NCBI RefSeq assembly: GCF_005405005.1
Contig: NZ_BJDH01000001.1
Coordinates: forward strand, 124,001 to 188,000
DNA length: 64,000 bases
DNA from: Lactiplantibacillus daoliensis
Lineage (GTDB): Bacteria; Bacillota; Bacilli; Lactobacillales; Lactobacillaceae
Direction: 5' to 3'
Shown here: in pieces, positions 1 to 8,147 of the stretch
Numbering within the stretch: the stretch's first letter is position 1
Layout of the letters: each line of letters begins with the position of its first letter
Program-made: the position numbers and the translations under genes
The notes under the pieces: generated by a model
What the model was told of the DNA's origin: nothing
Databases searched by the model: none
The model's input: only the letters and a program-made list of their open reading frames with translations

Positions 1-38
1 GTCTTACCAGCACCAATTGTTCCTGACATTACAAGCAT
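1..38 (-). CDS. Deoxynucleoside kinase, N-terminal fragment (gene runs off the left edge)
   Basis: Only the first dozen codons are inside the window. The reverse strand reads MLVMSGTIGAGKT, which is the start of a P-loop of the deoxyadenosine/deoxyguanosine kinase (dNK) family; these enzymes phosphorylate salvaged deoxynucleosides in the cytoplasm. A ribosome binding site AAAGGAGAG lies a few bases upstream of the ATG, and a clear promoter lies further up (98-126). The P-loop alone could fit other small kinases, but the SGTIGAGKT pattern at the extreme N-terminus is typical of lactobacillar dNKs. The rest of the gene would decide. Confidence 0.7.
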   Translation of the reverse strand, partial: MLVMSGTIGAGK

Positions 39-97
39 GGGGTTCTCTCCTTTATTCATGACCAATATTTCATCTGTTTATTAAAGCAACACTACAT

Positions 98-126
98 ATT
101 GTACGCACACCCTTGCTAAAATGCAA
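98..126 (-). promoter_or_regulatory. Promoter of the deoxynucleoside kinase gene
   Basis: On the reverse strand TTGCAT (126-121) and TACAAT (103-98) are separated by exactly 17 bases, close to the sigma-A consensus. It points at the kinase start at 38 with a leader of about 50 bases. Confidence 0.65.
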
Positions 127-141
127 TATCTGGTTACAAGA

Positions 142-902
142 TTACTTTGCCGCTTTTTCGCGTGATTTTAATAATGAGATGTATTGTTCCAACGTTAAGT
201 TGTGTTTAGTCATAAAGGCCGCACTCTTTTTGCCGACGTAACGAAAATACCAGGACTCATAGGTAATTCCGGTTGAAGCTTCGCCAGCTTTGGTAAATCG
301 CAAGACGAAGCCGTAATCAGGTGCATGAGTAATTAACCATTTCTGACCGTCCGTCTGATCGGATTTTGAAAGTAACTGATTATCATTGTCGTTATACCAT
401 TTCGTGTTCATAATATCCGCGGCCAAACCCGTCTGGTGTTCACTCGCTCGTGGCATTGCCACAAATTCTTTAGTCAGTTTCAACGCCTGCTTCTCACTTT
501 TACCCTCATTTTCATAAGTCTGAATTGATTCCAAACCGTTTCTTGATCTGCAACTGACCGATACCCTGAAACCAATGTCGCTGGATAACCGGCTACTTTC
601 GCTCCTTTCAAGAAGGCCGTTAGTGGTTTTAATGCTGAGGTTCGAATCGTCTGATTATCAAGAGTCGATTTGCTAAAGGTCAGCTCATTATGCTTATGCC
701 ACTTATTGACCACGATTAAATCAGCATCCGTAGCAGTCACCCCTTTAGGTAACTCACTGATTAACTTTTCACGCTTGGTTTGTCCTCGGCTAATCTGCAC
801 ACTGTGCGTGATTGCACTGCTCATTGAACTGAGCTCAGTGCAACCCGTCAATAATCCTGCCAGTGTTAACAGTGCCAGGCTCATTATCATTCTCTTTTTC
901 AA
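142..902 (-). pseudogene. VanY-like D-alanyl-D-alanine carboxypeptidase lipoprotein, frameshifted
   Basis: The reading frame starts at 902 with a lipoprotein signal (MKKRMIMSLALLTLAGLLTGC), runs through the conserved VSGYRS block and then shifts frame near 535-545. The second frame continues with the zinc-site motif SEHQTGLAAD and ends at 142. Together they match a full VanY/DD-carboxypeptidase, a secreted enzyme that trims the last D-Ala from wall stem peptides. The family's C-terminal EPWHFRYVG-type motif here reads ESWYFRYVG, so the third zinc-binding His is a Tyr (codon TAT where CAT is expected). A single-base indel plus a lost zinc ligand suggests a decaying gene rather than a sequencing error. 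There is no close partner gene; lysP follows upstream on the same strand. Confidence 0.8.
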
Positions 903-1051
903 CTATGCTCGCTGCCTTTCTGTTGTCAGCGTAACATCATTTAACCAGTTTGCAATTACTCAACCTCTTTCTTTGAGACTTCTTAATGATAAGTTATTTT
1001 ATCTAACTACTAAAAAAGCGCCTGAACAATTTTGTCCAGACACTTCAACGA

Positions 1052-2500
1052 TTAATCGTCTAAATGGTGCTTCGAAAGATCCACTTCATCCAACGGAATC
1101 AATTTTGTATGATAACGAATCTTGTAATAGAAAAACAAAATAATAAATAATGGAATACTCATGTACGTTACTCCGATGGCTTGCCAATCCAAGGTTGCAA
1201 ATGAATGCAAGTCTTGACCAATGATAACGATCATACAGAGGAAGAAGGCAAACAACGGCCCAAATGGGAACAATTTTGCGTGATAACGTAACTCACTCAA
1301 TTTATGGCCTTGCTTAACAAAGGCTTGTCGGAACCGCAAGTGTGAAATCGCAATCCCCAACCAAGCGATAAAACCAGTTAAACCACTAGCGGAGACTAAG
1401 AAGATGTAAATCCGGTCACCAAACATGCTTGAGAGGAAGGTTAATAACCCAATAACGGTCGTCCCTAACAAAGCCATCACCGGAATCCCACGGCCATTGA
1501 CACGTCCAAAGGTTTTCGGAGCATAACCTTGTTTCGAAAGTGAGTAAAGCATCCGTGTCGACGCGTACATGCCTGAATTAGCGGCAGATAACACTGACGT
1601 TAAAATGACAGCGTTCATGACACTCGCAGCGGCTGCCAACCCGGCCTTTTTAAAGACTAACGTAAACGGACTGATGGCAATATCGGTTGCAGATGATCCT
1701 AATAAGTCCTTAGACGTATAAGGAATAATCGCCGCAATCACGAAAATCGCTAAGATATAAAATAATAAGATTCGCCAGAAGACCTGTTTGATGGCTGCTG
1801 GGATACTCTTTTCAGGCGTAGCAGATTCACCCGCCGTGATCCCAATCAATTCAGTTCCTTGAAATGAGAACCCAGCAACAACGAAAACACTTAAAATCGT
1901 TGGAATCCCACCAACAAAGGGTGCCTTTTTATACGTAAAGTTGCTGAGATCCGTGGCACTGCTCCCCATAATCCCAAAAATCGTCAAAACACCGACGACC
2001 AAGAAAATCAGGACAGTGACAACTTTGATCAAGGATAACCAATACTCGGTTTCACCGAAGGAACGTACTGACAAAGCATTGATTGTGAAAATTAGAATCA
2101 ATGCAATCAGACTAAAGACCCAACCAGGAATGTGGGGCAACCAAAATTGCATGACGATTGCAGCAGTACTAATATCAACCGCTAACGTAATCGCCCAGTT
2201 AAACCAATAATTCCACCCCATCGCAAATCCAAGTGCCGGATCCACAAACCGTGTTGAATACGTTGAAAATGACCCAGAGACCGGTAAATATGTCGCCATT
2301 TCACCCAAACTGGTCATTAAGAAATACACCATAATCCCAATACCGACGTAGGCCAGTAACGCGCCACCTGGCCCCGCCGTTGAGATTGCGGAACCGGATG
2401 CCACAAACAACCCGGTCCCAATACTACCGCCTAACGCAATCATGGAGAGATGGCGCGTCTGTAACGAGCGCTTCACTTCATGCTGTTGTTCTTCTGCCAT
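1052..2500 (-). CDS. lysP: Amino acid permease, LysP-type (APC superfamily)
   Basis: A 482-residue membrane protein with about 12 hydrophobic segments. The N-terminus RSLQTRHLSMIALGGSIGTG and the following GSGSAI-like, GPGGALLAY region are hallmarks of the amino acid/polyamine/organocation family, subgroup of lysine-specific and related permeases. It would import lysine or another amino acid with protons across the cytoplasmic membrane. The ATG at 2500 has GGAGGTTTCTGC in front. A lysine riboswitch on the same strand (3055-3257) is the only recognisable upstream control and supports lysine as substrate, although 500 bases with a structured repeat separate them. Other APC amino acids remain possible, but the riboswitch makes lysine the best guess. 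Confidence 0.85.
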   Translation of the reverse strand: MAEEQQHEVKRSLQTRHLSMIALGGSIGTGLFVASGSAISTAGPGGALLAYVGIGIMVYFLMTSLGEMATYLPVSGSFSTYSTRFVDPALGFAMGWNYWFNWAITLAVDISTAAIVMQFWLPHIPGWVFSLIALILIFTINALSVRSFGETEYWLSLIKVVTVLIFLVVGVLTIFGIMGSSATDLSNFTYKKAPFVGGIPTILSVFVVAGFSFQGTELIGITAGESATPEKSIPAAIKQVFWRILLFYILAIFVIAAIIPYTSKDLLGSSATDIAISPFTLVFKKAGLAAAASVMNAVILTSVLSAANSGMYASTRMLYSLSKQGYAPKTFGRVNGRGIPVMALLGTTVIGLLTFLSSMFGDRIYIFLVSASGLTGFIAWLGIAISHLRFRQAFVKQGHKLSELRYHAKLFPFGPLFAFFLCMIVIIGQDLHSFATLDWQAIGVTYMSIPLFIILFFYYKIRYHTKLIPLDEVDLSKHHLDD

Positions 2501-2576
2501 GCAGAAACCTCCAAAAAATGTTTGACTCTTTCGTTAATCCTGATGGTGATCAATCTGATTAACCTTGCCGCCTGCC

Positions 2577-2893
2577 GGTTGCCAGCTGAAAGGCTGGAAC
2601 GCTGTGGGCCATTTTGAAGCCAAAAAACGGTCTTCAAAACTGGCCTTTTCCTAAGTCCGGGAAAACCACCCACACTAAGGAAAATTACACGGCTGAGCCT
2701 TTCAGCTGGCAACCTCTCGGCTAGATTCATGCCTTCCTTTGTAAACAGAATTTAACGTCGGGCAGGCCAAAATTGGCTCAGTGGTGAAATTTATCTTAGA
2801 CGGTGTTTTTGTGCCGTCTTAGATAAAGCCCGGCTTGTGAGACCGCACTTTGGCTCACAACCGTGGCCACCACGTTCCAGCCAATTTTTGCCC
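2577..2893. repeat. Structured repeat R0: two adjacent branched palindromes in the lysP leader
   Basis: Module A has a 19-bp perfect outer stem (2577-2595 with 2696-2714) enclosing two hairpins (2607-2645 and 2646-2684). Module B has an imperfect outer stem (2760-2778 with 2879-2893) enclosing a 14-bp perfect hairpin (2790-2827), a second (2835-2860) and a short third (2862-2874). The loop GAGACCGCACTTTGGCTC of the second hairpin and the GAAGCC...TCTTC loop of module A recur in the repeats at 9586 and 28777, with different but still complementary stems. I see no credible coding content; a short ORF across 2473-2730 is an accident of the repeat. Confidence 0.75.
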
Positions 2894-3008
2894 AACCAGA
2901 GTGGCAAGTCAGCACTAATCTTGTTGATTAACCAATCAAGTTTTGACTTAAAGTCGTATATTTATATCTAAAAGTGTTTCCACCGATTCTGGCATCACTT
3001 TTCCAAAA

Positions 3009-3043
3009 TAAAAAGTCCTTCTGCAAACTGCGCAAAAAGACTT
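3009..3043 (-). terminator. Terminator hairpin of the lysine riboswitch
   Basis: The reverse strand has AAGTC...GACTT-type arms with a TTTTTGC/GCAGAA inner pairing, followed by TTTTTATTTT. It lies directly downstream of the riboswitch aptamer and is probably its expression platform. Confidence 0.7.
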
Positions 3044-3054
3044 CATCAGATGGT

Positions 3055-3257
3055 CATGTTAAATGCTGATTTCATCGTCGACAGCGCTCCGCAACTGAAT
3101 CCCAGTTGCGACAGTCCTTGATTTGTTCAACCAAGGCCCAACAATCTCGACGGTAACAGTCAAGATCATTTCGGCGATCGCCCCTTTCACCAATCATCAA
3201 CACCGGTTACCCGATTCCGACTGGCTACTCATGTTAACCGCGTCCTCTTCTTTCGAT
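3055..3257 (-). promoter_or_regulatory. Lysine riboswitch (L box)
   Basis: On the reverse strand the order of conserved blocks fits the lysine aptamer: AGAGGACGCGG near the 5' end, ATGAGTAGCC, then GTGAAAGGGGCGATCGCCGA, GTTGGGCC, GGACTGTC and finally TTGCGGAGCGCTGTCGACG. A terminator follows at 3043-3009. Binding of lysine is expected to stop transcription. The next gene downstream is the LysP-like permease at 2500, so this is its likely control element. A T-box was considered and rejected because the TGGTACCGCG signature is missing. Confidence 0.85.
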
Positions 3258-3267
3258 ATACTCAACC

Positions 3268-3296
3268 ATTATACAAAAGCCATTTCAATTTGACAA
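3268..3296 (-). promoter_or_regulatory. Promoter of the lysine riboswitch transcript
   Basis: Reverse strand TTGTCA (3296-3291), a 17-base spacer and a perfect TATAAT (3273-3268). It lies in the short gap between the alsS stop and the aptamer, so the riboswitch transcript is independent of alsS. Confidence 0.75.
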
Positions 3297-3316
3297 CTGT
3301 AAAAACGACAATCAGT

Positions 3317-4999
3317 CTAATAGAATTGATCAGGCAACATTGTTTTACCAAGTGCTTGGTTGTCAGAATAGTCAATTGGAATATCAACCACAACTGGCCC
3401 TTCTGTCTTAAAGGCTTCATCTAAGACAGCGTCCAATTCAGCGGGAGCATTGACCCGCAGTCCTTTAGCACCAAAGCTTTCAGCATACTTCACAAAATCA
3501 ACTGGGCCAAATTTAACCGCTGCGTCCTGACCGTATTTCATTTCTTCTTGGAACTTAACCATGTCATAATTACCATCGTTCCAAACTAAGTGAACGATGT
3601 TCAAATGTAACCGAACCGCTGTTTCCAATTCTTGGCTAGAGAATAAGAAGCCACCATCACCAGATACCGATACGATTTGCGTATTTGGCCGAACTAAAGC
3701 TGCCGCAATCGCCCAAGGTAAAGCAACCCCCAACGTCTGCATCCCATTACTGAACAATAAATGACGTGGTTCATAACTCCGGAAATGACGGGCCATCCAA
3801 ATATAGAAACTCCCGACATCGACCGTCACCGTCATTTCATCTGTCACCCGCTGTTGCAAAGCCGCAATCACGGATAAAGGATGACTCAATTTAGAATCGG
3901 CATCGATATTTGGCACAAAATCACGCGTCTTAAGCTTCTCTTGTAATTCACTCAAATAAGCTTTTGATTCTGTACTAATATCGTAACCAGTCATATAAGG
4001 CAACAAAAAGTCCAACGTTTGGGCAATATCACCGACTAATTCTGTTTCTGGTTGGAAGTTGTGGTCAATTTCGGCACGCATGGCGTCAATAACGACAATA
4101 CGTGACTTACCTTCTGCATTCCAGTTACGTGGTTCATATTCGATTGGATCGTAGCCGACTGCAATGACCAAGTCGGATTTCTTCAATAACATATCCCCTG
4201 GTTGGTTCCGGAATAAACCGACACGACCAAAGAAATGTTCTGCTTCCAAATCACGTGAAATCACACCGGCAGCTTGGAAAGTTTCCACAACCGGTAAATT
4301 GGCCGTTGTGACCAAGTTCCGAATCGCCTTAGTGACTTCTGGTGATGAAGCTCGCATCCCAACCAGTAAGACTGGCAACTTAGCGGCTTTGATTTTTTGG
4401 GCCAACAAAGTGGCTTCAACCGGACTAGCAGGCCCGAGTTTAGGTGCTTGCAGTGGATTGATCACTGGACGGCGAACAATTGAATCCGTAACGTCTTGAG
4501 GAACACTGACAAAACTGGCCCCTTGCTTAGCTGCAACCGCAGATTGATAGGCATTTGCAATAACTTCAGAGACATTTTCTGGTTCTTGAACTTCAACACT
4601 GTATTTTGTAATTGGTTCAAACAAGGCCGCGTTGTCCATGCTTTGATGGGTCAAACGCAACAAATCTGCTCGCTGAACTTGACCAGAAATAGCCAAAACT
4701 GGATCGCCTTCAGCCGTGGCAGTCACTAACCCAGTAGCTAAATTACTTGCCCCTGGACCAGAAGTCGTCATTACGACCCCGGGCTTACCAGTAATTCGCC
4801 CGATACCAGCCGCGATGAAAGCGGCATTTTGTTCGTGACGAGTCACGATTAACTTAGGGCTCTTGGGGTTTACTGGATGATCTAAGCGTTCGAAAACGCG
4901 GTCGATCTTCGCACCGGGAATCCCAAAAACATACTTAACGTCATGATTAGCCAGACTATCAACGATAGCATCGGCGCCATAATACTTTTTATCTGCCAT
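3317..4999 (-). CDS. alsS: Acetolactate synthase, catabolic type
   Basis: A 560-residue thiamine-diphosphate enzyme that condenses two pyruvates to 2-acetolactate, the first step towards acetoin and diacetyl, in the cytoplasm. The sequence shows the N-terminal TPP block ([42 protein letters not shown]), the central FAD/DHS-like domain, and the C-terminal [15 protein letters not shown]...WND magnesium/TPP motif. It stands alone, without a regulatory small subunit, as catabolic AlsS genes do. The start at 4999 ([10 protein letters not shown]) has AGGAGCGAG before it; a longer frame to 5104 has no RBS. A palindrome at 5050-5065 overlaps the promoter region, and the divergently unrelated but adjacent Rrf2 regulator upstream is a candidate controller. 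Confidence 0.95.
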   Translation of the reverse strand: MADKKYYGADAIVDSLANHDVKYVFGIPGAKIDRVFERLDHPVNPKSPKLIVTRHEQNAAFIAAGIGRITGKPGVVMTTSGPGASNLATGLVTATAEGDPVLAISGQVQRADLLRLTHQSMDNAALFEPITKYSVEVQEPENVSEVIANAYQSAVAAKQGASFVSVPQDVTDSIVRRPVINPLQAPKLGPASPVEATLLAQKIKAAKLPVLLVGMRASSPEVTKAIRNLVTTANLPVVETFQAAGVISRDLEAEHFFGRVGLFRNQPGDMLLKKSDLVIAVGYDPIEYEPRNWNAEGKSRIVVIDAMRAEIDHNFQPETELVGDIAQTLDFLLPYMTGYDISTESKAYLSELQEKLKTRDFVPNIDADSKLSHPLSVIAALQQRVTDEMTVTVDVGSFYIWMARHFRSYEPRHLLFSNGMQTLGVALPWAIAAALVRPNTQIVSVSGDGGFLFSSQELETAVRLHLNIVHLVWNDGNYDMVKFQEEMKYGQDAAVKFGPVDFVKYAESFGAKGLRVNAPAELDAVLDEAFKTEGPVVVDIPIDYSDNQALGKTMLPDQFY

Positions 5000-5049
5000 T
5001 TTTTGCTCGCTCCTATTTGTGAAAATTAATGTTAGAATACCATAGATAA

Positions 5050-5065
5050 CGCTGTAATAACAGCG
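5050..5065. promoter_or_regulatory. Palindrome upstream of alsS, possible operator
   Basis: CGCTGTAATAACAGCG is a 6-bp inverted repeat around a 4-base centre. It lies a little upstream of a candidate -10 (TATTCT, reverse strand, about 5036-5041), where the -35 would be. A repressor or activator site is plausible; the neighbouring Rrf2 protein is the nearest regulator. Confidence 0.4.
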
Positions 5066-5185
5066 ATTGTTCACTTGTGAAATAAAGTTTCTGTGAGCAA
5101 CCACGACAGCAATCCCGCAAACTTCCTGTTTCCAGCAAATTCATGCCAGAAACCGCATACATTTTTACCTACTTTGTACGGTCAC

Positions 5186-5710
5186 TCACTTAGCGGTCCG
5201 CATCCGCGCCAAAATCTGGTTTAATTGACCCATTTTATCCTCGGATTGATTGTTCCAATTTAAGACTGGAATTTGGCTCACCGCCAATAAATCCTTGATG
5301 AGGGCCGCAATCTTCTGACCACTTAAAAACTCAAGCCACAGCTGATCAGCTTGTGAGAAAATGCCGTTGACGACTTTTGTGCCTTCGTCCGCAACCGGTT
5401 GAACGTCTTTAAAAACTTGATCGAAGTAACCACGATCTGGGAAAGTATGCAGCGGTCCTTCAATCGCCAAGACCACATCTTTGATTGAAATCGTTTCTGG
5501 CGAACGTGCTAATTGAACACCACCATTATTCCCACTAGTGGACGCTACCAAGTCTGCCACCACTAGTTTTCGAATGATTTTTCGAATATACGACGCCGAA
5601 CCGCCAATCCGTTCATGAATCACATCCGATGTCAGTGGAATATCAGGTCGCTGCGTCGCCAGTAAAACCAGCACACAAGCCGCCTGTTCGAATGATTTAG
5701 CGAGTTGCAT
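5186..5710 (-). CDS. Rrf2-family transcriptional regulator
   Basis: About 174 residues. The N-terminal half is the Rrf2 winged helix-turn-helix: MQLAKSFEQAACVLVLLA, then TSDVIHERIGGSASYIRKII and the wing NNGGVQLARSPETISIKDVV with the family's AIEGP ending. The three cysteines that bind an iron-sulfur cluster in IscR/NsrR are absent, so it probably senses something else, like CymR-type members. ATG 5710 is preferred because GGAG lies nine bases upstream; ATGs at 5719 and 5725 are alternatives. Its start lies inside the end of the GNAT gene, which implies translational coupling. It sits just upstream of alsS on the same strand and may control it. Confidence 0.8.
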   Translation of the reverse strand: MQLAKSFEQAACVLVLLATQRPDIPLTSDVIHERIGGSASYIRKIIRKLVVADLVASTSGNNGGVQLARSPETISIKDVVLAIEGPLHTFPDRGYFDQVFKDVQPVADEGTKVVNGIFSQADQLWLEFLSGQKIAALIKDLLAVSQIPVLNWNNQSEDKMGQLNQILARMRTAK

Positions 5711-6263
5711 TAGTTTCATCTCCATTTGCGGGTAATAACTCAAAAAACAATTCAGTTTGGCCCGCACCAAACTGAGCATAGGCTGGATGGGTCACCTGAT
5801 CATATTGTCTGAAACCAGCATGCATCAAGATTAACTTCGATGCGATGTTTGGTGCCAGACAACTCGCGGTTAACCGACGTAATTTTAAGTCCTGAAACGC
5901 GTAATTGATAATCAAACGCACCGCCGCAGTCATATAGCCGTGCCCCCAAGCAGTGGCTGTCAACATATAACCAAGATCCATCTGTTGTGGCGCTGGCTCA
6001 CCTTGTGCGTTCATCCGCTCATATAACCCAACGCTTCCAATCACTTTAGCGGCGGGCTTTAATTCAATCGCAAACACCGTTGCTAATTTTAGTTGCCGGC
6101 TTAGTAAATATTCAGCCTCAACTAAACTATTGGCCGGCGTGAAACCGGCATTCACTGCCACTTGTGGATCGCGTACCATTTCAAAATAATCGGTGGCATC
6201 CTGATTCACGAATGGCCGTAACCGCAACTGTTCATTTTGTAGATTTGGCGTTGCCTTCAGCAT
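5697..6263 (-). CDS. GNAT acetyltransferase, RimJ/RimL type
   Basis: About 188 residues. The sequence LRLRPFVNQDATDYFEMVRD is the typical first helix of RimJ/RimL-like acetyltransferases, followed by IGSVGLYER and LGYMLTATAWGHGYMTAA, the acetyl-CoA binding motif region, and LRRLTASCLAPNIASKLILM near the end. It transfers acetyl from acetyl-CoA to an amine, perhaps a protein N-terminus or small molecule; the substrate cannot be told. ATG 6263 follows GGGGGTCCAGTG. It overlaps the downstream Rrf2 gene by about 14 bases, so the two probably form one transcript. Confidence 0.8.
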   Translation of the reverse strand: MLKATPNLQNEQLRLRPFVNQDATDYFEMVRDPQVAVNAGFTPANSLVEAEYLLSRQLKLATVFAIELKPAAKVIGSVGLYERMNAQGEPAPQQMDLGYMLTATAWGHGYMTAAVRLIINYAFQDLKLRRLTASCLAPNIASKLILMHAGFRQYDQVTHPAYAQFGAGQTELFFELLPANGDETNATR

Positions 6264-6324
6264 CACTGGACCCCCTTGCTTGCGTTATACTAGTTACGTT
6301 AACCATATCAATAGAGGTGATTGC

Positions 6325-7128
6325 ATGCAAGTTATTCAACAAAAATTAGCAACTGGCCCCGCCCAACTGACCGGACTACTCCACTCATTGGATCAAAATA
6401 CAGCACAAACGACACTCCCCGCCATCATTATTGTGCCCGGTGGTGGCTATCACCAAATTCCAGTTGGCCAAGCCGAAACACTGGCGCTAGCCTTTGCTGG
6501 CCGCGGTTATCAGGCCTTTTATCTCGAATATACATTAATCAGCGACCATCAACCACTGGGCCTGGCACCAGTCTTAGATCTAGGACGCGCCATTCAGCTC
6601 ATCCACCAAAACGCCACGGCTTGGCATATCGATACTAATCAAATTACACCAGTCGGTTTCAGTGCCGGCGGTCACATTGTCGCCCTTTACAACGACTATT
6701 GGCACACACTGCTGCCACAACGAATGCAAGTGCCCGCATCGGAATTAACAATCGCAAATGTTATCTTAAGTTATCCCGTCATTAATCCGACCTATGGCTA
6801 TCCAACCGATGCGGCCACGCTCGCCAAATGGACGACACAGCCTAACGAAATGGCGGCAGATGAACAAATCAATGGTTATAATCGCCCGACTTTTATTTGG
6901 GCAACCGCAGATGATCCCTTGATCCCAGCCACCAACACTTTAGCCTACGCCACGGCCCTCGCTAAGCAACAATTACCCTATGAACTACATCTCTTTGATC
7001 ATGGACCACATGGCTTAGCGCTCGCCAATTTACAAACCGCTTGGAAACCAGATGCCAACCTGCCCCACGCGGCACATTGGTTCGAGCTGGCCTTAGAATG
7101 GCTTCACCAACAAGCCAAACAATCCTAA
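6325..7128 (+). CDS. Alpha/beta hydrolase, small esterase-like
   Basis: 267 residues with the alpha/beta hydrolase pattern: VPGGGYH at residues 37-43 as oxyanion-hole region, nucleophile elbow GFSAGGH (Ser about 113), an acidic residue in TADDPLIP, and the catalytic His in DHGPHGLALA near residue 235. The layout resembles BD-FAE/acetyl-xylan-esterase-like cytoplasmic esterases; there is no signal peptide. It most likely cleaves short acyl esters. ATG 6325 has AGAGGTGAT eight bases upstream. It stands alone, divergent from the GNAT gene and followed by a strong terminator. Confidence 0.8.
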   Translation: MQVIQQKLATGPAQLTGLLHSLDQNTAQTTLPAIIIVPGGGYHQIPVGQAETLALAFAGRGYQAFYLEYTLISDHQPLGLAPVLDLGRAIQLIHQNATAWHIDTNQITPVGFSAGGHIVALYNDYWHTLLPQRMQVPASELTIANVILSYPVINPTYGYPTDAATLAKWTTQPNEMAADEQINGYNRPTFIWATADDPLIPATNTLAYATALAKQQLPYELHLFDHGPHGLALANLQTAWKPDANLPHAAHWFELALEWLHQQAKQS

Positions 7129-7172
7129 GATAGTAAAAAAGCCCAGGAAATTTTTCCTGGGCTTTCGCTATC
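7129..7172. terminator. Rho-independent terminator after the esterase gene
   Basis: AAAGCCCAGGAAA and TTTTTCCTGGGCTTT form a perfect stem around 7138-7165, extended by GATAGT and CTATC at the base. It can serve both strands. Confidence 0.8.
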
Positions 7173-7215
7173 TGAGCAAATTTTAAATTGCCACATTTCG
7201 GTTTATTCAGTTAAT

Positions 7216-7878
7216 TTACAAATACGAGCGATAAAATAGTCGCCACTTTAGCAATGTTGGCGCATAGAAAACATACAACCACTCCATCACTTCAAGCCAC
7301 AGCCAACCTAACAAAACCGCGCCAATCGTATCAGTCGGATAATGGGCTTGTAAATACACGCGCGCTACCATGACAAGTAATAGCCACACAACACTAACCC
7401 ATTTAATCGTTTGTGCTAGTCGATAATTATCAATTTCCGGCACAATGATGATAATTACCGTCGCGACCAATACGAAAGTCCCAATGGTGTGACCACTTGG
7501 GTAACTGTAACCCGTATCCGTTGCTAAATGTCCAATGGGTCGCGCCCGTGCGATGACGTGTTTAACAATGAAATCTAGAATTACCCCACCGGCCATCAAT
7601 CCCAGCGACCAAAAGGCCTGAATTTTGTACTTAAACCCGTACAATAAAAATGCTAAAAGAACCGCCCAAAAAATGTCGCGACCAGGCGAGGCCAACCAAC
7701 TGATCAGCTTGAAAATTGCCGTAAAGAAGCCATTAACTTTAAGTGTTGCCGCCGACGTCAAACCCGCATCCAATAAATCGATACCGACCGCGCCAGACTG
7801 AATAAAGTAGCTTAAATACGCAAATAATATCACCGCAACAACAAATTTGACCGGCCGGCTACGCGACTTATCGATCAT
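7216..7878 (-). CDS. PAP2-family membrane phosphatase
   Basis: About 220 residues with six hydrophobic segments. All three phosphatidic-acid phosphatase motifs are visible: KHVIARARP, YSYPSGHT and ARVYLQAHYPTD, containing the catalytic His/Arg/Asp set facing outside the membrane. Members dephosphorylate lipid phosphates such as undecaprenyl pyrophosphate or phosphatidylglycerol phosphate. The start is uncertain: ATG 7878 has GGGGG 11 bases upstream, while ATGs at 7896 and 7908 lack a clear RBS. It ends near the bidirectional terminator at 7129-7172. Confidence 0.85.
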   Translation of the reverse strand: MIDKSRSRPVKFVVAVILFAYLSYFIQSGAVGIDLLDAGLTSAATLKVNGFFTAIFKLISWLASPGRDIFWAVLLAFLLYGFKYKIQAFWSLGLMAGGVILDFIVKHVIARARPIGHLATDTGYSYPSGHTIGTFVLVATVIIIIVPEIDNYRLAQTIKWVSVVWLLLVMVARVYLQAHYPTDTIGAVLLGWLWLEVMEWLYVFYAPTLLKWRLFYRSYL

Positions 7879-8147
7879 CAAAATTAGAACCCCCATTAAT
7901 ATTAACAATTAATAAAATTATACCATAATTGGTTAACGGGCTAAAAAGTCGTCTCATTTGTTTAGGGAACCTTAAAAAATCACAAAGAAAGCACAAAACG
8001 CGCCCTTTATTGTCACAAAACAGGTATGATTGAGAATGGGTTACGGGACCAAAAACTTCTTCGGGGTTATTTGAAATTTGTTTCCGATGACACTAAAGAA
8101 TGCTAAACTATGTATAGTTTTTACATAACTATTTGGAGGAAAAATTT

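Noticed and set aside
2473-2730. 85-codon frame on the reverse strand through the structured repeat R0
   Set aside because: It lies inside the palindromic arms, overlaps the lysP start region and has no convincing RBS; coding looks accidental.
3055-3257. T-box interpretation of the lysP leader
   Set aside because: The TGGTACCGCG motif is missing and the ordered lysine-aptamer blocks fit much better.
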